From NCBI GenBank assembly GCA_963826055.1, contig CAWGVO010000010.1:40973-104972 (forward strand): a stretch of 64,000 nucleotides of DNA. Direction: 5' to 3'. Positions 18,939 through 28,355 of this stretch are shown in pieces. Under the pieces are notes generated by a model, which saw nothing but the letters and a program-made list of their open reading frames with translations, was not told the DNA's origin and made no database searches. This DNA is from JBBDMC01 sp963826055 (GTDB lineage Bacteria > Pseudomonadota > Alphaproteobacteria > Rhizobiales > Kaistiaceae). The stretch's first letter is position 1. The number at the start of each line of letters is the position of its first letter. A program made the translations under genes and the position numbers.

Positions 18939-19573
18939 GCGCGGGGATCGCGGCGGTCCGGGAAATTCTGCCGGTTTCACGTGAAACAGCGGAGAAACTC
19001 GAAATCTATGCGGAACTGCTGAGGCGGTGGCAGCGGGCGATGCCGCTCGTCGCGGAAGCGGACCTGCCGGACCTTTACCGGCGCCATTTTGCCGATTGCG
19101 CTCAACTAGTTACGGTCATGCCGGAGGCGCGGTCCTGGGTGGACATCGGCAGCGGGGCCGGATTGCCGGGGCTCGTGGTGGCGCTGGTCGGCGGGGAGGG
19201 GACCCGGGTCGACCTGATCGAGAGCAACCGGCGGAAATGCGCGTTTTTACGGGAGGTTATCAGGGAGACCGGGGCGCCGGCGACGGTGCACGAGGGCAGG
19301 GCGGAGGCCCTTCTTGCCGACTGGGAAGGGCCGGTTGACGCGGTGTCTGGACGGGCGGTGACATCCCTTGTCCGCCTATTGGACCTCGCGTTGCCTTTGA
19401 TGCGCGAAGGGACCCGGACAGCGTTCCACAAAGGGCGGGACTACCAACGAGAAATTGCAGAGGCCACTCAATCCTGGTCGTTCGATCTGGTAAAACATGA
19501 CAGCCGAATCGGCGGAGGCGGCGTGATTCTCGAAATCAGCAACCTGAGGCGGAAAACCGCCGATCACGGTTAA
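18935..19573 (+). CDS. rsmG: 16S rRNA (guanine527-N7)-methyltransferase RsmG
   Basis: A 212-residue methyltransferase. The SAM-binding motif is WVDIGSGAGLPGLVVAL, followed by DLIESNRRKCAFLREV, both diagnostic for RsmG/GidB. It starts with a GTG-class codon within the overlap with mnmG. A parS site is embedded in its codons near the 5' end (PVSRET), so the segregation signal constrains the protein sequence. Confidence 0.95.
   Translation: MSAGIAAVREILPVSRETAEKLEIYAELLRRWQRAMPLVAEADLPDLYRRHFADCAQLVTVMPEARSWVDIGSGAGLPGLVVALVGGEGTRVDLIESNRRKCAFLREVIRETGAPATVHEGRAEALLADWEGPVDAVSGRAVTSLVRLLDLALPLMREGTRTAFHKGRDYQREIAEATQSWSFDLVKHDSRIGGGGVILEISNLRRKTADHG
18973..18988. promoter_or_regulatory. parS centromere site 2
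   Basis: GGTTTCACGTGAAACA matches 15 of 16 bases of the ParB palindrome and lies inside rsmG. With the site at 16997 it forms a pair about 2 kb apart next to parAB. Confidence 0.85.
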
Positions 19574-19591
19574 CGATCGGTAAACGAGGCC

Positions 19592-20407
<816 letters not shown>

Positions 20408-20462
20408 GCTTCGAGAAAGCGCGTCGGCATTGGGCGAGGGGCAATAAGGAGACAAAGGGGCG

Positions 20463-21329
20463 ATGGCCGAAGCGGCGCGACCGGCAAGGCTGGGGCGGGG
20501 ACTGGCGGCGCTGATCGGCGACGTCGAAAGCGAGGCGGCGAACATAGAGCGGGGGAGGGGCCAGCGGCGGCTGCCGGTGGCGTTCCTCCGGCCCAACCCG
20601 CGCAACCCGCGCAAGGCGTTCAAGGACGCCGACCTCGACGACCTCACCAGCTCGATCCGTCAGAAGGGCGTGGTGCAGCCGCTGATCGTGCGGCCGGTGG
20701 CGGGCGAGGCGGACGGCTACGAGATCATCGCCGGGGAGCGGCGCTGGCGGGCGGCGCAGCGGGCCGGGCTGCACGACGTGCCGGTGATCGTGCGCGAGGT
20801 GAGCGACAAGGAATCGCTCGAGCTCGCCATCATCGAGAACGTGCAGCGCACCGACCTCAACGCGATCGAGGAAGCGCGCGGCTACCAGCAACTGATCGAC
20901 GAACACCAGTACACCCAGGGCGAGCTCGCCGAGGTGATCGGCAAGAGCCGCTCGCACATCGCCAACACGCTGCGGCTGCTCAACCTGCCGGAGGCGGTGC
21001 AGGTCTACATCCTCGACGGGCGGCTGACGGCGGGGCACGCGCGCGCGCTGCTGACGCTCGCCGATCCGCTGGAAGGGGCGCGGCGCATCCTCAACGAGGG
21101 GATGAGCGTGCGCGAGGCGGAGGCGGTCGGGCTCGCCGGCGGGCGCAAGCCGAAGGCCGGCGGGCGGCCACCGCAAAAGGATGCCGACACGCGGGCGCTG
21201 GAAAAGACGCTGTCGGATCTTCTCGGATTCGCCGTGACGATCACGCACAAAAACGGGCGCGGCGAAGTGCGGATCAAATACACGTCGCTGGAGCAACTCG
21301 ATGACGTGTGCCGGAGGTTGAGGGGGTAG
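20463..21329 (+). CDS. parB: Chromosome partitioning protein ParB
   Basis: A CTP-dependent DNA clamp that loads at parS. The N-terminal CTPase domain has NPRNPRK and the signature GERRWRAAQRAGL; the central HTH includes GKSRSHIANTLRLLNLP; the C-terminal dimerisation segment is ALEKTLSDLLGFAVTI with a lysine/arginine tail. It has 288 residues. Both its recognition sites are within 4.5 kb. Confidence 0.96.
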   Translation: MAEAARPARLGRGLAALIGDVESEAANIERGRGQRRLPVAFLRPNPRNPRKAFKDADLDDLTSSIRQKGVVQPLIVRPVAGEADGYEIIAGERRWRAAQRAGLHDVPVIVREVSDKESLELAIIENVQRTDLNAIEEARGYQQLIDEHQYTQGELAEVIGKSRSHIANTLRLLNLPEAVQVYILDGRLTAGHARALLTLADPLEGARRILNEGMSVREAEAVGLAGGRKPKAGGRPPQKDADTRALEKTLSDLLGFAVTITHKNGRGEVRIKYTSLEQLDDVCRRLRG

Positions 21330-21342
21330 GAGGTTGTTTCCC

Positions 21343-21415
21343 GGTAAGATTCCGGCACGGGTTCGGTGAAGTGGCGGGCCCTGGGTTCCCGCTGTCGCGG
21401 GGAAAGCGGTTGAGG
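21343..21415 (+). repeat. Imperfect direct repeat, unit A
   Basis: About 73 bases sharing GGTTCGGTGA-GTGGCGGGCC and the palindromic tail with the unit at 21596-21667. The two copies are 180 bases apart and differ by scattered substitutions. Confidence 0.7.
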
Positions 21416-21595
21416 CGACTGTCGGCGCAGCGTTCTTCGATCACCTGTCGGTAAGGTTAGCGATGGACCCCGGCTTTCGCCGGGGTGACGCGGGCAGGTG
21501 CGATCTTCCCTTGCGTGCGGGCTGCCCCTCACCCTTCCACGAGGGAGAGGGGTGCGGGCTTCGAGGGTGCGGCCTGTTCTGTTTGGGTTTGAGTC

Positions 21596-21667
21596 GGTGA
21601 GATTCCAAACCGGGTTCGGTGAGGTGGCGGGCCCTGGGTCCCGGCTTCGCGGGGAAAGCGGCCGAGG
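21596..21667 (+). repeat. Imperfect direct repeat, unit B
   Basis: Second copy of the unit at 21343-21415. Both end in a GCGGGGAAAGCGG palindrome half like the REP-type repeats near 15 kb. Confidence 0.7.
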
Positions 21668-22001
21668 GCGTCGGTTGCCACAGGCTCTCTTCCGTCGTCC
21701 TCCGCGACGGGGGAGGATCGGCTTTGGTGGCACGCCCTCGGTCCCTACGTGCGCGGGGAAGGGGGCATCGACGTGCGCTGCCCCTCACCCATAGTCGCTA
21801 TTGCATTTCCATGTATTTTGTCTATATATTGTTTGATGCCGCTCGGATATTTCTAGATTATGGCGGTTCTCTTCAACTTTCACTAATGCTTTCAGTCCGC
21901 ATATCTTAATTTGTCTCGCCAAAAATCTGCAATAATATTTGGCTTGGCCGCACATCTGACTGCCTTCCGGCAATCAGCAACGAATAATAGGAGATTTTAC
22001 T

Positions 22002-22157
22002 ATGGAAAAATTAGACACAGACAAGAATGTGCAGCAGGACGACAAGGCCGTCGTTGGCGAAGCCGCGCCGAAGACCGCGCCAACACCGGCGACCAAGGCG
22101 CCCGGCGAACCCGAAAAGACCGCGAACCTTGCTCCGCAATCGGGCAGCAAGCACTAG
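22002..22157 (+). CDS. Small hydrophilic protein, 51 residues
   Basis: I do not recognise it. ATG 22002 follows a strong AGGAG with 8-base spacing in an AT-rich leader, and the frame runs 51 codons to TAG. The product is charged then Ala/Pro/Lys-rich (EAAPKTAPTPATKAPGEPEK), probably disordered, with no TM segment or cysteine. It is the first of four short genes in the same direction between parB and the TadG-like gene. Confidence 0.65.
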   Translation: MEKLDTDKNVQQDDKAVVGEAAPKTAPTPATKAPGEPEKTANLAPQSGSKH

Positions 22158-22233
22158 GGCTTACGCGCGCCAGGAACGGGGCCGGCGACGAAGGCCGGCT
22201 TCGCTCCAACCTCAGCCGACAAGGAGTCAGGCG

Positions 22234-22518
22234 ATGGACAGGCAACTCTTCGCGATCGGTCAGATCGTCACGGTAGGGCCGCTTTCGCTCTCCGGTCCCC
22301 GTACCGTGGAGCACTTCCGGGTCGTCCGTCGCTATCCGACAGGCCGCCTGCCGGCGCTGTACCATGTTCGCAGCCTCTCTGGTCCGGGCCAGAGGATGGT
22401 GCCGGAGGACGAGCTGTCGGGTGCCGTGCCGAACGCATTCGACAGGTCGACGCGACCGAGCAAGGTACGGTGGCTCTTTCCGCAGGTCGTGCGTCTTGAC
22501 GGCGGCATCATCGCATGA
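22234..22518 (+). CDS. Small hypothetical protein, 94 residues
   Basis: Unrecognised. ATG 22234 has AAGGAG 8 bases upstream. The product (QLFAIGQIVTVGPLSLS, later VVRRYPTGRLPALYHVRSL, then MVPEDELSGA) has alternating strands like a small beta-barrel or SH3-like domain, which suggests a binding role. Its stop overlaps the next start by 4 bases (ATGA), so the two are translated together. Confidence 0.7.
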   Translation: MDRQLFAIGQIVTVGPLSLSGPRTVEHFRVVRRYPTGRLPALYHVRSLSGPGQRMVPEDELSGAVPNAFDRSTRPSKVRWLFPQVVRLDGGIIA

Positions 22519-22820
22519 CCACGCGAACGACAATCGCCGAGGTTACCTTCACCCGGCGGTTCAGGCTCCCCAACATGGAGCGGACGTATCCGCCCGGCAT
22601 CTACCAAATCGAGGTCGATACGGAGACCCTCGACACCATGTCGCTGATTGCGCACAGGCGCACGGCCACCCGCATCCGCCTGCACAGCGCCGGGCTGATT
22701 CAGGTGCTGCCTGTCGATCCAAAGGATCTCGACGCGGCGCTGGTCGCCGACTCGCTTCCCGCGACCGGAACAAGGGATTCAGGCGACCACGCTGCCGGTG
22801 CGGCGAGCACGACCGGATAA
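22515..22820 (+). CDS. Small hypothetical protein, 101 residues
   Basis: Unrecognised. It is coupled to the previous gene through an ATGA overlap. The N-terminal 60 residues (TIAEVTFTRRFRLPNM, PPGIYQIEVDTETLDTMS, RRTATRIRLHSAGL) look like a compact beta-rich domain; the C-terminal 35 residues are Ala/Asp/Ser-rich and probably disordered. No signal peptide. It and its partner could form a two-protein module of unknown function. Confidence 0.7.
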   Translation: MTTRTTIAEVTFTRRFRLPNMERTYPPGIYQIEVDTETLDTMSLIAHRRTATRIRLHSAGLIQVLPVDPKDLDAALVADSLPATGTRDSGDHAAGAASTTG

Positions 22821-22937
22821 CGCTGGCAGCCAGCACGCGGCGCGGACGAGGCGAATGCTGTCGAGGTCGCGCCAGTGTGTCGCCCGGCGGGGATGGGATC
22901 GAGGTTTTTCGTTCACACCAGCGAGGAGATCGAGCGC

Positions 22938-23198
22938 ATGTTGAGTTTCCCGAACGAAAGCCGCAGCTACAACGCCGGCACCGAGCGCATCAGTTTCTGG
23001 GGTCATGACGGCGCGGTGGAGGTCCCTTTCTTCCTCCAGATGGCCACGCTCTTTCGCCTGTATCCGAAGACAGGCAACACCGAAGCGGCAATCCTGGCGG
23101 CGTTCGATGCCGGCCGCGACCGCATCCGCGATCTTGCGGTCAAGGCTTACGCGCGCAGCCGCCGGACTTTCTACGTTCTCGGGCCGGACGTTCTCTGA
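22938..23198 (+). CDS. DUF1488 family protein
   Basis: An 86-residue protein of the DUF1488 family, common in Hyphomicrobiales and of unknown function. MLSFPNESRSYNAGTERISF and FWGHDGAVEVPFFLQMA are the family's conserved segments, followed by AAFDAGRDRIRDLA. I chose ATG 22938, with GGAG about 10 bases upstream, over the in-frame start at 22875 because the domain begins there. Confidence 0.85.
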   Translation: MLSFPNESRSYNAGTERISFWGHDGAVEVPFFLQMATLFRLYPKTGNTEAAILAAFDAGRDRIRDLAVKAYARSRRTFYVLGPDVL

Positions 23199-23399
23199 CC
23201 CACGTCGTCGGAGGACCCGATTTTCGTATCGGACGACGGTGCGGGTGTTGCAATCAGCGCGTGAATATCCTCGGAGGTGACTACTAAAAATACCCCGAAC
23301 ATTCGACGATCAGTTTAATCCAATTTTATTGAATTGCCCCCTATCGCTGGGGCGGACGCAAAGAGGGGACGAGGCACACCAGAAAGGTGGTTGTCTCGC

Positions 23400-24710
23400 A
23401 TGTCGCGTCGCGCTTTTCAGGCCTTCCGGATCGCCGCCCAAAAATTCCGGACCTCCCAGACCGGCAACGTGGCCATGATTTTCGGCCTCACCATCTTCCC
23501 GCTGCTGGTGGCGGCGGGCGGGTTGATCGACATGTCCCGCGCCTACTACGCGCGGACCGACATGCAGGATGCACTCGACGCGACGGCGCTGGCACTGTCG
23601 CGGGAGGCGTCGGGCATGAGCGATGTCCAGATGAAGACGGCGGCGGAGAATTACTTCTACGCCAACTTCAACGACACGGACGTGGAGAGCCTCGACCTGA
23701 CGCCGACCTACACGGCGAAGGGACCGTCGCTGACGGTCGCCGGGACGGCGAGTGTCAAGGCCTACTTCCTGCCGCTCATCCACATCAACCATATCCCGGT
23801 GAACGCCTCGTCGACGGTGGCGTGGGGAGAGACGCGGCTGCGCGTCGCGCTCGTTCTCGACAACACCAAGTCGATGGACCAGGCGGGCAAGATGGACGCC
23901 CTTAAACTCGCCACCCATAACCTCATCAAGCAACTGAAGGGGGCGGCGCAGACCGACGGCGACGTCTACGTGTCGATCGTTCCCTTCGCCAAGGACGTCA
24001 ACGTCGACGCCTCCAACTACAACCAGTCATGGGTCCGTTGGGATCTGTGGGAGGAGGTGAACGGCAGCTGCAGCAAGTCGTCGCTGACGACCAAGTCGAG
24101 CTGCGTGGCGGCCGGCAAGGTGTGGACGGCGGCGGCGCACTCCACGTGGAACGGTTGCGTCACCGACCGCGACCAGAACTACGACACGCTCAACACGGCG
24201 CCGGATACCGCGACGCAGGCGACGCTGTTCCCGGCCGAGCAGTACAGCGCCTGCCCGACCCAGATGGCGGGGCTCAGCTACGACTGGACGGCGCTCGACA
24301 ACCGGGTCGACGCGATGGTGCCGAACGGCTTCACCAACCAGGCGCTCGGGCTGGAGTGGGGATGGCAGTCGCTCACCGCCCAGCCGTTCACGGTGCCGCC
24401 GATGGGCGGCTACTACAAATACCGGCAGGTCATCATCCTGTTGACCGACGGCCTCAACACGCAGAACCGCTGGGACACCTCGGCCGGGCCCATCGACGCG
24501 CGGCAGAAGATCTCCTGCAATAACATCAAGGCCTCCGGAATCGACATCTACACGGTGCAGGTCAACACCGGTGGCGACCCGACCTCGACGCTTCTGCAGG
24601 ACTGCGCGAGCAGCCCCGGCGACTTCTTCCTGCTCACCTCGGCCGACCAGATCGTGACGACGTTCGATTCGATCGGCACGGAGCTGTCGCAGCTCAGGGT
24701 GTCGATGTGA
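23400..24710 (+). CDS. TadG-like pilus assembly protein with von Willebrand A domain
   Basis: A 436-residue protein. The N-terminal TadE/G segment (TGNVAMIFGLTIFPLLVAAG) is a single TM anchor followed by SRAYYARTDMQDALDATALA. A vWA domain starts near residue 147 (LRVALVLDNTKSMD) and includes VIILLTDGLNTQNRW. The MIDAS-like motif reads D154-x-T-x-S158 instead of DxSxS. The start is ATG 23400 with AGGTGG 9 bases before. No other tad genes are near, so it is an orphan of that secretion/pilus family, probably exported to the periplasm. Confidence 0.85.
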   Translation: MSRRAFQAFRIAAQKFRTSQTGNVAMIFGLTIFPLLVAAGGLIDMSRAYYARTDMQDALDATALALSREASGMSDVQMKTAAENYFYANFNDTDVESLDLTPTYTAKGPSLTVAGTASVKAYFLPLIHINHIPVNASSTVAWGETRLRVALVLDNTKSMDQAGKMDALKLATHNLIKQLKGAAQTDGDVYVSIVPFAKDVNVDASNYNQSWVRWDLWEEVNGSCSKSSLTTKSSCVAAGKVWTAAAHSTWNGCVTDRDQNYDTLNTAPDTATQATLFPAEQYSACPTQMAGLSYDWTALDNRVDAMVPNGFTNQALGLEWGWQSLTAQPFTVPPMGGYYKYRQVIILLTDGLNTQNRWDTSAGPIDARQKISCNNIKASGIDIYTVQVNTGGDPTSTLLQDCASSPGDFFLLTSADQIVTTFDSIGTELSQLRVSM

Positions 24711-24765
24711 GGGGCGGCGGAGCGTTGCTCCGCCGTTCAGGTCGCAGCGTGTCGGGAACCGCGGG

Positions 24766-25329
24766 CTAGTTGCTCTTGCCGGTCTGCGGGGCGAGGCAGG
24801 TGCACTCCTTCAGCGAACAGGCGCACAGACCGTCGAGGTAGTTCTCGAGCGCCTGTTCGAGGGCCTGCTGCTGGGAGATGTTCTTCTGCGCGGCGGCGAC
24901 GCGCAGGCGCCGGTGCTGGTCGGCCGGCATGCGGAAGGAGAACCGGTAAGGACCGTGGTCGCCGCCGTTGACCTTGCGGGCGCGCTTCTTCGGCGGCGCG
25001 GCCTTGATCACCGGCGAGACGGTCTTGACCGCGCGCAGATGCGGATGGTGATTGTGATGGCCATTGCCGTTGCCGCTGCCATCGGCGAGCGCACCGATCA
25101 CGCCGGGGGTCAGCGCGGCGGCCGGATCGTCGCCGCCCATCGCCTTTTCCGCGATCAGGGGCAGCCCGTCGGCGGAGGCGACGTTGCGGCGGATCATGCC
25201 GCCGTCATCGTCCTCGCCCTCAGGGCGGGGATCGTCGACGTACGACACCGCCGGGTTGGTGAAGACGGGCGCCGCCTCGCCCTTGCGGGCGAGCAGGCCG
25301 GCGTAAAGGCTGGCGAATTTGCTGGTCAT
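24766..25329 (-). CDS. RHH-like partner of the ParA ATPase, with Cys-rich tail
   Basis: A 187-residue protein starting at ATG 25327-25329 (MTSKFASLYAGLLARKGEAA). The middle is disordered and His/Gly-rich (GNGNGHHNHHPH); a basic patch (PPKKRARKVNGGDHG) follows. The C-terminal domain (FSFRMPADQHRRLRVAAAQ, then ISQQQALEQALENYL) has ribbon-helix-helix character. It ends with four closely spaced cysteines (CACSLKECTC). It lies just downstream of the second ParA gene in the same direction, so it may be its DNA- or cargo-binding partner. The function is inferred. Confidence 0.65.
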   Translation of the reverse strand: MTSKFASLYAGLLARKGEAAPVFTNPAVSYVDDPRPEGEDDDGGMIRRNVASADGLPLIAEKAMGGDDPAAALTPGVIGALADGSGNGNGHHNHHPHLRAVKTVSPVIKAAPPKKRARKVNGGDHGPYRFSFRMPADQHRRLRVAAAQKNISQQQALEQALENYLDGLCACSLKECTCLAPQTGKSN

Positions 25330-25389
25330 CAGAGGCCTACGAGGTCTTGAGAGGTCGCGTGTCGGCTTCGACGCCACGGCGACCGAACA

Positions 25390-26304
25390 TCACCTGGGGC
25401 CGGCGGCGGTCGCCGAGGCCACTGGGAGGGCCGTGGTCGACCTTGCGCCGCTCGACGCCGTCCCAGCCGTCGTCGGCATCGGCGGCGGCAGCGTGGCCGG
25501 TGGCGCCGTGGCGGGCTCGATCGCCGGCGGGGCGGCGGCGGGGATCGCCGGCTCCGGGGTCGGCTCGGGGAAGACATCGTCGTAGTCGAGTTCCTGGGGG
25601 GCGCCGGCACGCGCCGGGGTCAGCAGCTCGGCCTCGAACGTCGGGCGCGTCAGCATGCCGGCGTCGACGCGCATGCGCTGCAGGCGGTCGGCCAGATACG
25701 CCCACAGGCCGGCGATCTCCTTCGCCGAGCGCGAGTTCGCGTCAACCTCGCCGACCGTGCGGCCGTCGATCATGCTGGCGGCGAAATCAACCCGGTGGTG
25801 CAGCGTCACCGGCGCGACGGTGCCGTGCTGGGAGAGAGCCACCGCGGTCTCGGCGGTGATGCGGGCGCGCATGGTGGCGCCGTTGACCACGAACACCAGC
25901 GGCTTGTGCTGGTGCTCGACGATGTCGACGGTGGCGCCGACGGCGCGCAGGTCGTGCGGGCTCGGCCGCGTCGGGATGAGCACAAGGTCGGCATGGGTGA
26001 TGACCTCGGCGATCGAGGTGGTCGCCGCCGGCGGCGTGTCGATGACGATCAGCTTGAAGCCGCCATCGCGCAGAGCCTCGATGTCGCGGGTCAGATCCGG
26101 CACCGATACCTGGGCGAAGGCCGGCAGATCCGCCTCGCGGGCGTTCCACCATTTGGCCAGGCTCCCCTGGGGGTCGGTGTCGATCAGCGCGACCGGACCG
26201 GCGCCGGACAACTGCGCCTGGACGGCGATGTGGCCGGACAGGGTCGTCTTTCCGGAACCACCCTTCTGGGAGGCGAGAACGACGACTGGAGCATAATCCG
26301 ACAT
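25390..26304 (-). CDS. ParA-family ATPase (second, not chromosomal parA)
   Basis: Deviant Walker A at residues 11-21 (ASQKGGSGKTT), DTDPQGSLAKWW, and LIVIDTPPAATT. The start is ATG 26302-26304 with GGAG upstream. The ATPase domain is about 215 residues. The open frame then has a Pro/Ala-rich tail to 25390, but another frame over the same DNA (to 25337) reads GVERRKVDHG and RRRPQVMFGRRG, which looks more like a natural C-terminus and would end 8 bases before the next gene. A single-base error near 25490 is therefore possible. Such orphan ParAs position pili, chemoreceptors or other cargo. Confidence 0.85.
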   Translation of the reverse strand: MSDYAPVVVLASQKGGSGKTTLSGHIAVQAQLSGAGPVALIDTDPQGSLAKWWNAREADLPAFAQVSVPDLTRDIEALRDGGFKLIVIDTPPAATTSIAEVITHADLVLIPTRPSPHDLRAVGATVDIVEHQHKPLVFVVNGATMRARITAETAVALSQHGTVAPVTLHHRVDFAASMIDGRTVGEVDANSRSAKEIAGLWAYLADRLQRMRVDAGMLTRPTFEAELLTPARAGAPQELDYDDVFPEPTPEPAIPAAAPPAIEPATAPPATLPPPMPTTAGTASSGARSTTALPVASATAAGPR

Positions 26305-26493
26305 CAGCTTCTCCATCGGGCAGCCCGCCTGTGCATGCCCTCAATGAACAACGACTTCTCGGTTGCGGCCGGGCAGGCGACCACGCCGCACACCAAACCC
26401 ACCCGTAGGGCGTTGCGACCGGCAGCGTTTCGAATGGAGCGCACGCATCGGTCGCCTGACTGGCAGGAAACCATACTTCCGTTGCGCCCGGGC

Positions 26494-27565
26494 CTAAGCG
26501 GATCGTTCGAATTCGAACTCGAGCGTTTCGCTTATCTCGGGCGCGACGGGTGGCGGCGATGGCGGCGACGAGGTGGAAGGCCTCGCCAATGACGTCGTCG
26601 GAAATGGCGCCGTGGAGGCGGCTGTCGACCATCGCCTGGTCAAGCATGGACAGGGCGCGGGCGATGCGGGCGGACGACCACATCGGGAGCTGGCGGGCGA
26701 CGGCGGCCTGGCGCTGGAAAAACACCGGCGGGCGGGCGCGCTCGACGATCGTTTTGACGGGCGTGCCGTCATCGAAGGCGGCGCGCGCCTTCTCGAGGAA
26801 ATTGAAGTGACGCAACGCGGCGCCGGCGACGACGAAGCCCGGCGTTCCCGACGCCAGCAGCCGGCGATAGCCACGGTCGAGGGCAGCGGCGTCGCCGAGC
26901 GCCATGGCGTCGACGGTCTCGTCAACGGCGAAGGCGGCCGCGTCGCCAACGACGGAACGGACATCGTCGACGGTGATGGTGTCGTTGCCGGCGGCGTAGA
27001 GGCAGAGCTTGGCGACCTCGCCGCGGCTGACGAGGCGGTCGGCGCCGATCAGGCTCTTCAGGGCGACGCGGGCGTCGGGCGCGATGGCGAGATGGGCGGC
27101 GGCCGTCTCCTCGTCGATGATGCGGTCGAGGTCGCGGTCGGCATCGGCGTAGCAGGCAATGGCGGCGGCGCCGTGGTCCTGCTCGCACAGGCGGCGGAGC
27201 GGCGAGGACTTGCGCAGCTCGCCGGCGGTGACCACCACCCAGGAATCCACCGGCGGGGCGGCGAGCAGCGCCTTGATGGCGGGCTCGATGGAGCGGTTGC
27301 CGGACAGGCGGAGCGAGATGACGCGCTCGCCGCCGAAGAGCGGCACGGCGTTGGCCTCGTCGACGAGGCGGCCGGGATCGCCGGCGAGCGCGTCGGCCTC
27401 CAGGCGCACGCGCGCCATCGGATCGTCGCCGGCGACCGCGCGGGCGAAGGCTTCGGCGCGCTCCGACACGGCACCCTCGTCGGACCCGTGGATGAGCACG
27501 ACGCGGCGGCGCGGGTCGGGCTTCGAGAGGAAGCGGTCGGCGTCGGCGGGTTTGATGGCGGTCAT
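26494..27565 (-). CDS. holA: DNA polymerase III delta subunit, 3' end uncertain
   Basis: Clamp-loader subunit. N-terminal IKPADADRFLSKPDP and RRRVVLIHGSDEGAVSE are typical, and the AAA+-like core (ADRLVSRGEVAKLCLYAA) follows. The start is ATG 27563-27565 (MTAIKPAD). After about residue 340 the frame has no stop until 25787, deep inside parA; a shift near 26540 gives a stop at 26494 and a 350-residue product, the expected length. Its first 134 codons are duplicated about 95 percent identically at 28729-29130. The preceding gene was inserted between it and lptE. Confidence 0.85.
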
Positions 27566-27572
27566 GATGTCG

Positions 27573-28355
27573 TCAGGCCGGCAACCGAATGCGACATGAT
27601 CGCATGTCCCATGGGTCGCCCTCGGCGATGAGCTTGCCCGCCTCGACGAGTGCAACAACCCGCGTCAGCAACATCAGGTCACCTGTCTGCAGGTAGGGGT
27701 CGGAATTGTACCCCATGGTTCTTCCGATCACGACCGCAGTCATTTGCCATTCCGCGGTTGTCTGCTCCAATAGCAGCGGATCGAAATGATCAGCGGGCGC
27801 GGATTCCAGACCAGCCTCGGTCACCACCCGGAACGAGGAATTTTCGCTTTTAAGGCGTTGCCACCGTTGCGCGCTCTCCTCACTTTCCTGGGCGGTGATC
27901 GGCCGCTCCGTTCCCAGCAGCGACCGCAATGCATCGGACGGTACGATCGAGACTGCTTGAGCTGGTGAAGTTGCGAGCGTTGTGCCGTCATACCGCGTGA
28001 ATGGCAGGCGCCGCCCGGTCACGTCGATGATGTGGTAGGGACGGTGCCCAAGACGGTCGGCCCAAGTCAGGAAGAATGCCAGTTCGAGCGCTGAGTGTCG
28101 GCCAAACCACACGACCAACCGATCGTCTGTGTCAGTTACCCGCTGCCAGAATTCGGTAAGAGTGGTCTCCACCTCAGGAATATCGTAGTGCCGGTTCCAC
28201 CAACGCGCCCGTGCTTGGGGCTCGTCCGAGGCTATGGGCCCGCAACTCAGGTCATCGCGAAACCGCAGCACCTCGTCATGGCGACCGGCTTTTCGTATGG
28301 CCTCGGCCAACGAACCGCCGGCTGAATCCCCGGGCGCTATGTGCAGCGTCCTCAT
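27573..28355 (-). CDS. DUF1835/DUF3658 domain protein
   Basis: A 260-residue protein of unknown function. The N-terminal DUF1835 domain starts TLHIAPGDSAGGSLAEAI; the C-terminal part (EWQMTAVVIGRTMGYN, DLMLLTRVVALVEAGKLIAEG) fits DUF3658. It lies 7 bases upstream of holA in the same direction, so it may now drive or accompany holA. It has lower GC than holA and is absent from the usual lptE-holA layout, so it is an insertion. Confidence 0.8.
   Translation of the reverse strand: MRTLHIAPGDSAGGSLAEAIRKAGRHDEVLRFRDDLSCGPIASDEPQARARWWNRHYDIPEVETTLTEFWQRVTDTDDRLVVWFGRHSALELAFFLTWADRLGHRPYHIIDVTGRRLPFTRYDGTTLATSPAQAVSIVPSDALRSLLGTERPITAQESEESAQRWQRLKSENSSFRVVTEAGLESAPADHFDPLLLEQTTAEWQMTAVVIGRTMGYNSDPYLQTGDLMLLTRVVALVEAGKLIAEGDPWDMRSCRIRLPA

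Larger units (their letters stand above)
21330..22001. other. Intergenic repeat region after parB
   Basis: 672 bases without a convincing gene. The left part is GC-rich and carries an imperfect direct repeat (21343-21415 and 21596-21667) plus palindromes of the CCCCGGCTTTCGCCGGGG type. The right part from about 21790 to 22000 falls sharply in GC. A short frame at 21810 begins MYFVYILFDAARIF, reminiscent of a GIY-YIG N-terminus, but stops soon afterwards. Confidence 0.65.

Noticed and set aside
25787..27658. 623-residue HolA read-through protein
   Set aside because: The second half overlaps parA in another frame and is non-natural; the long frame results from a lost stop.
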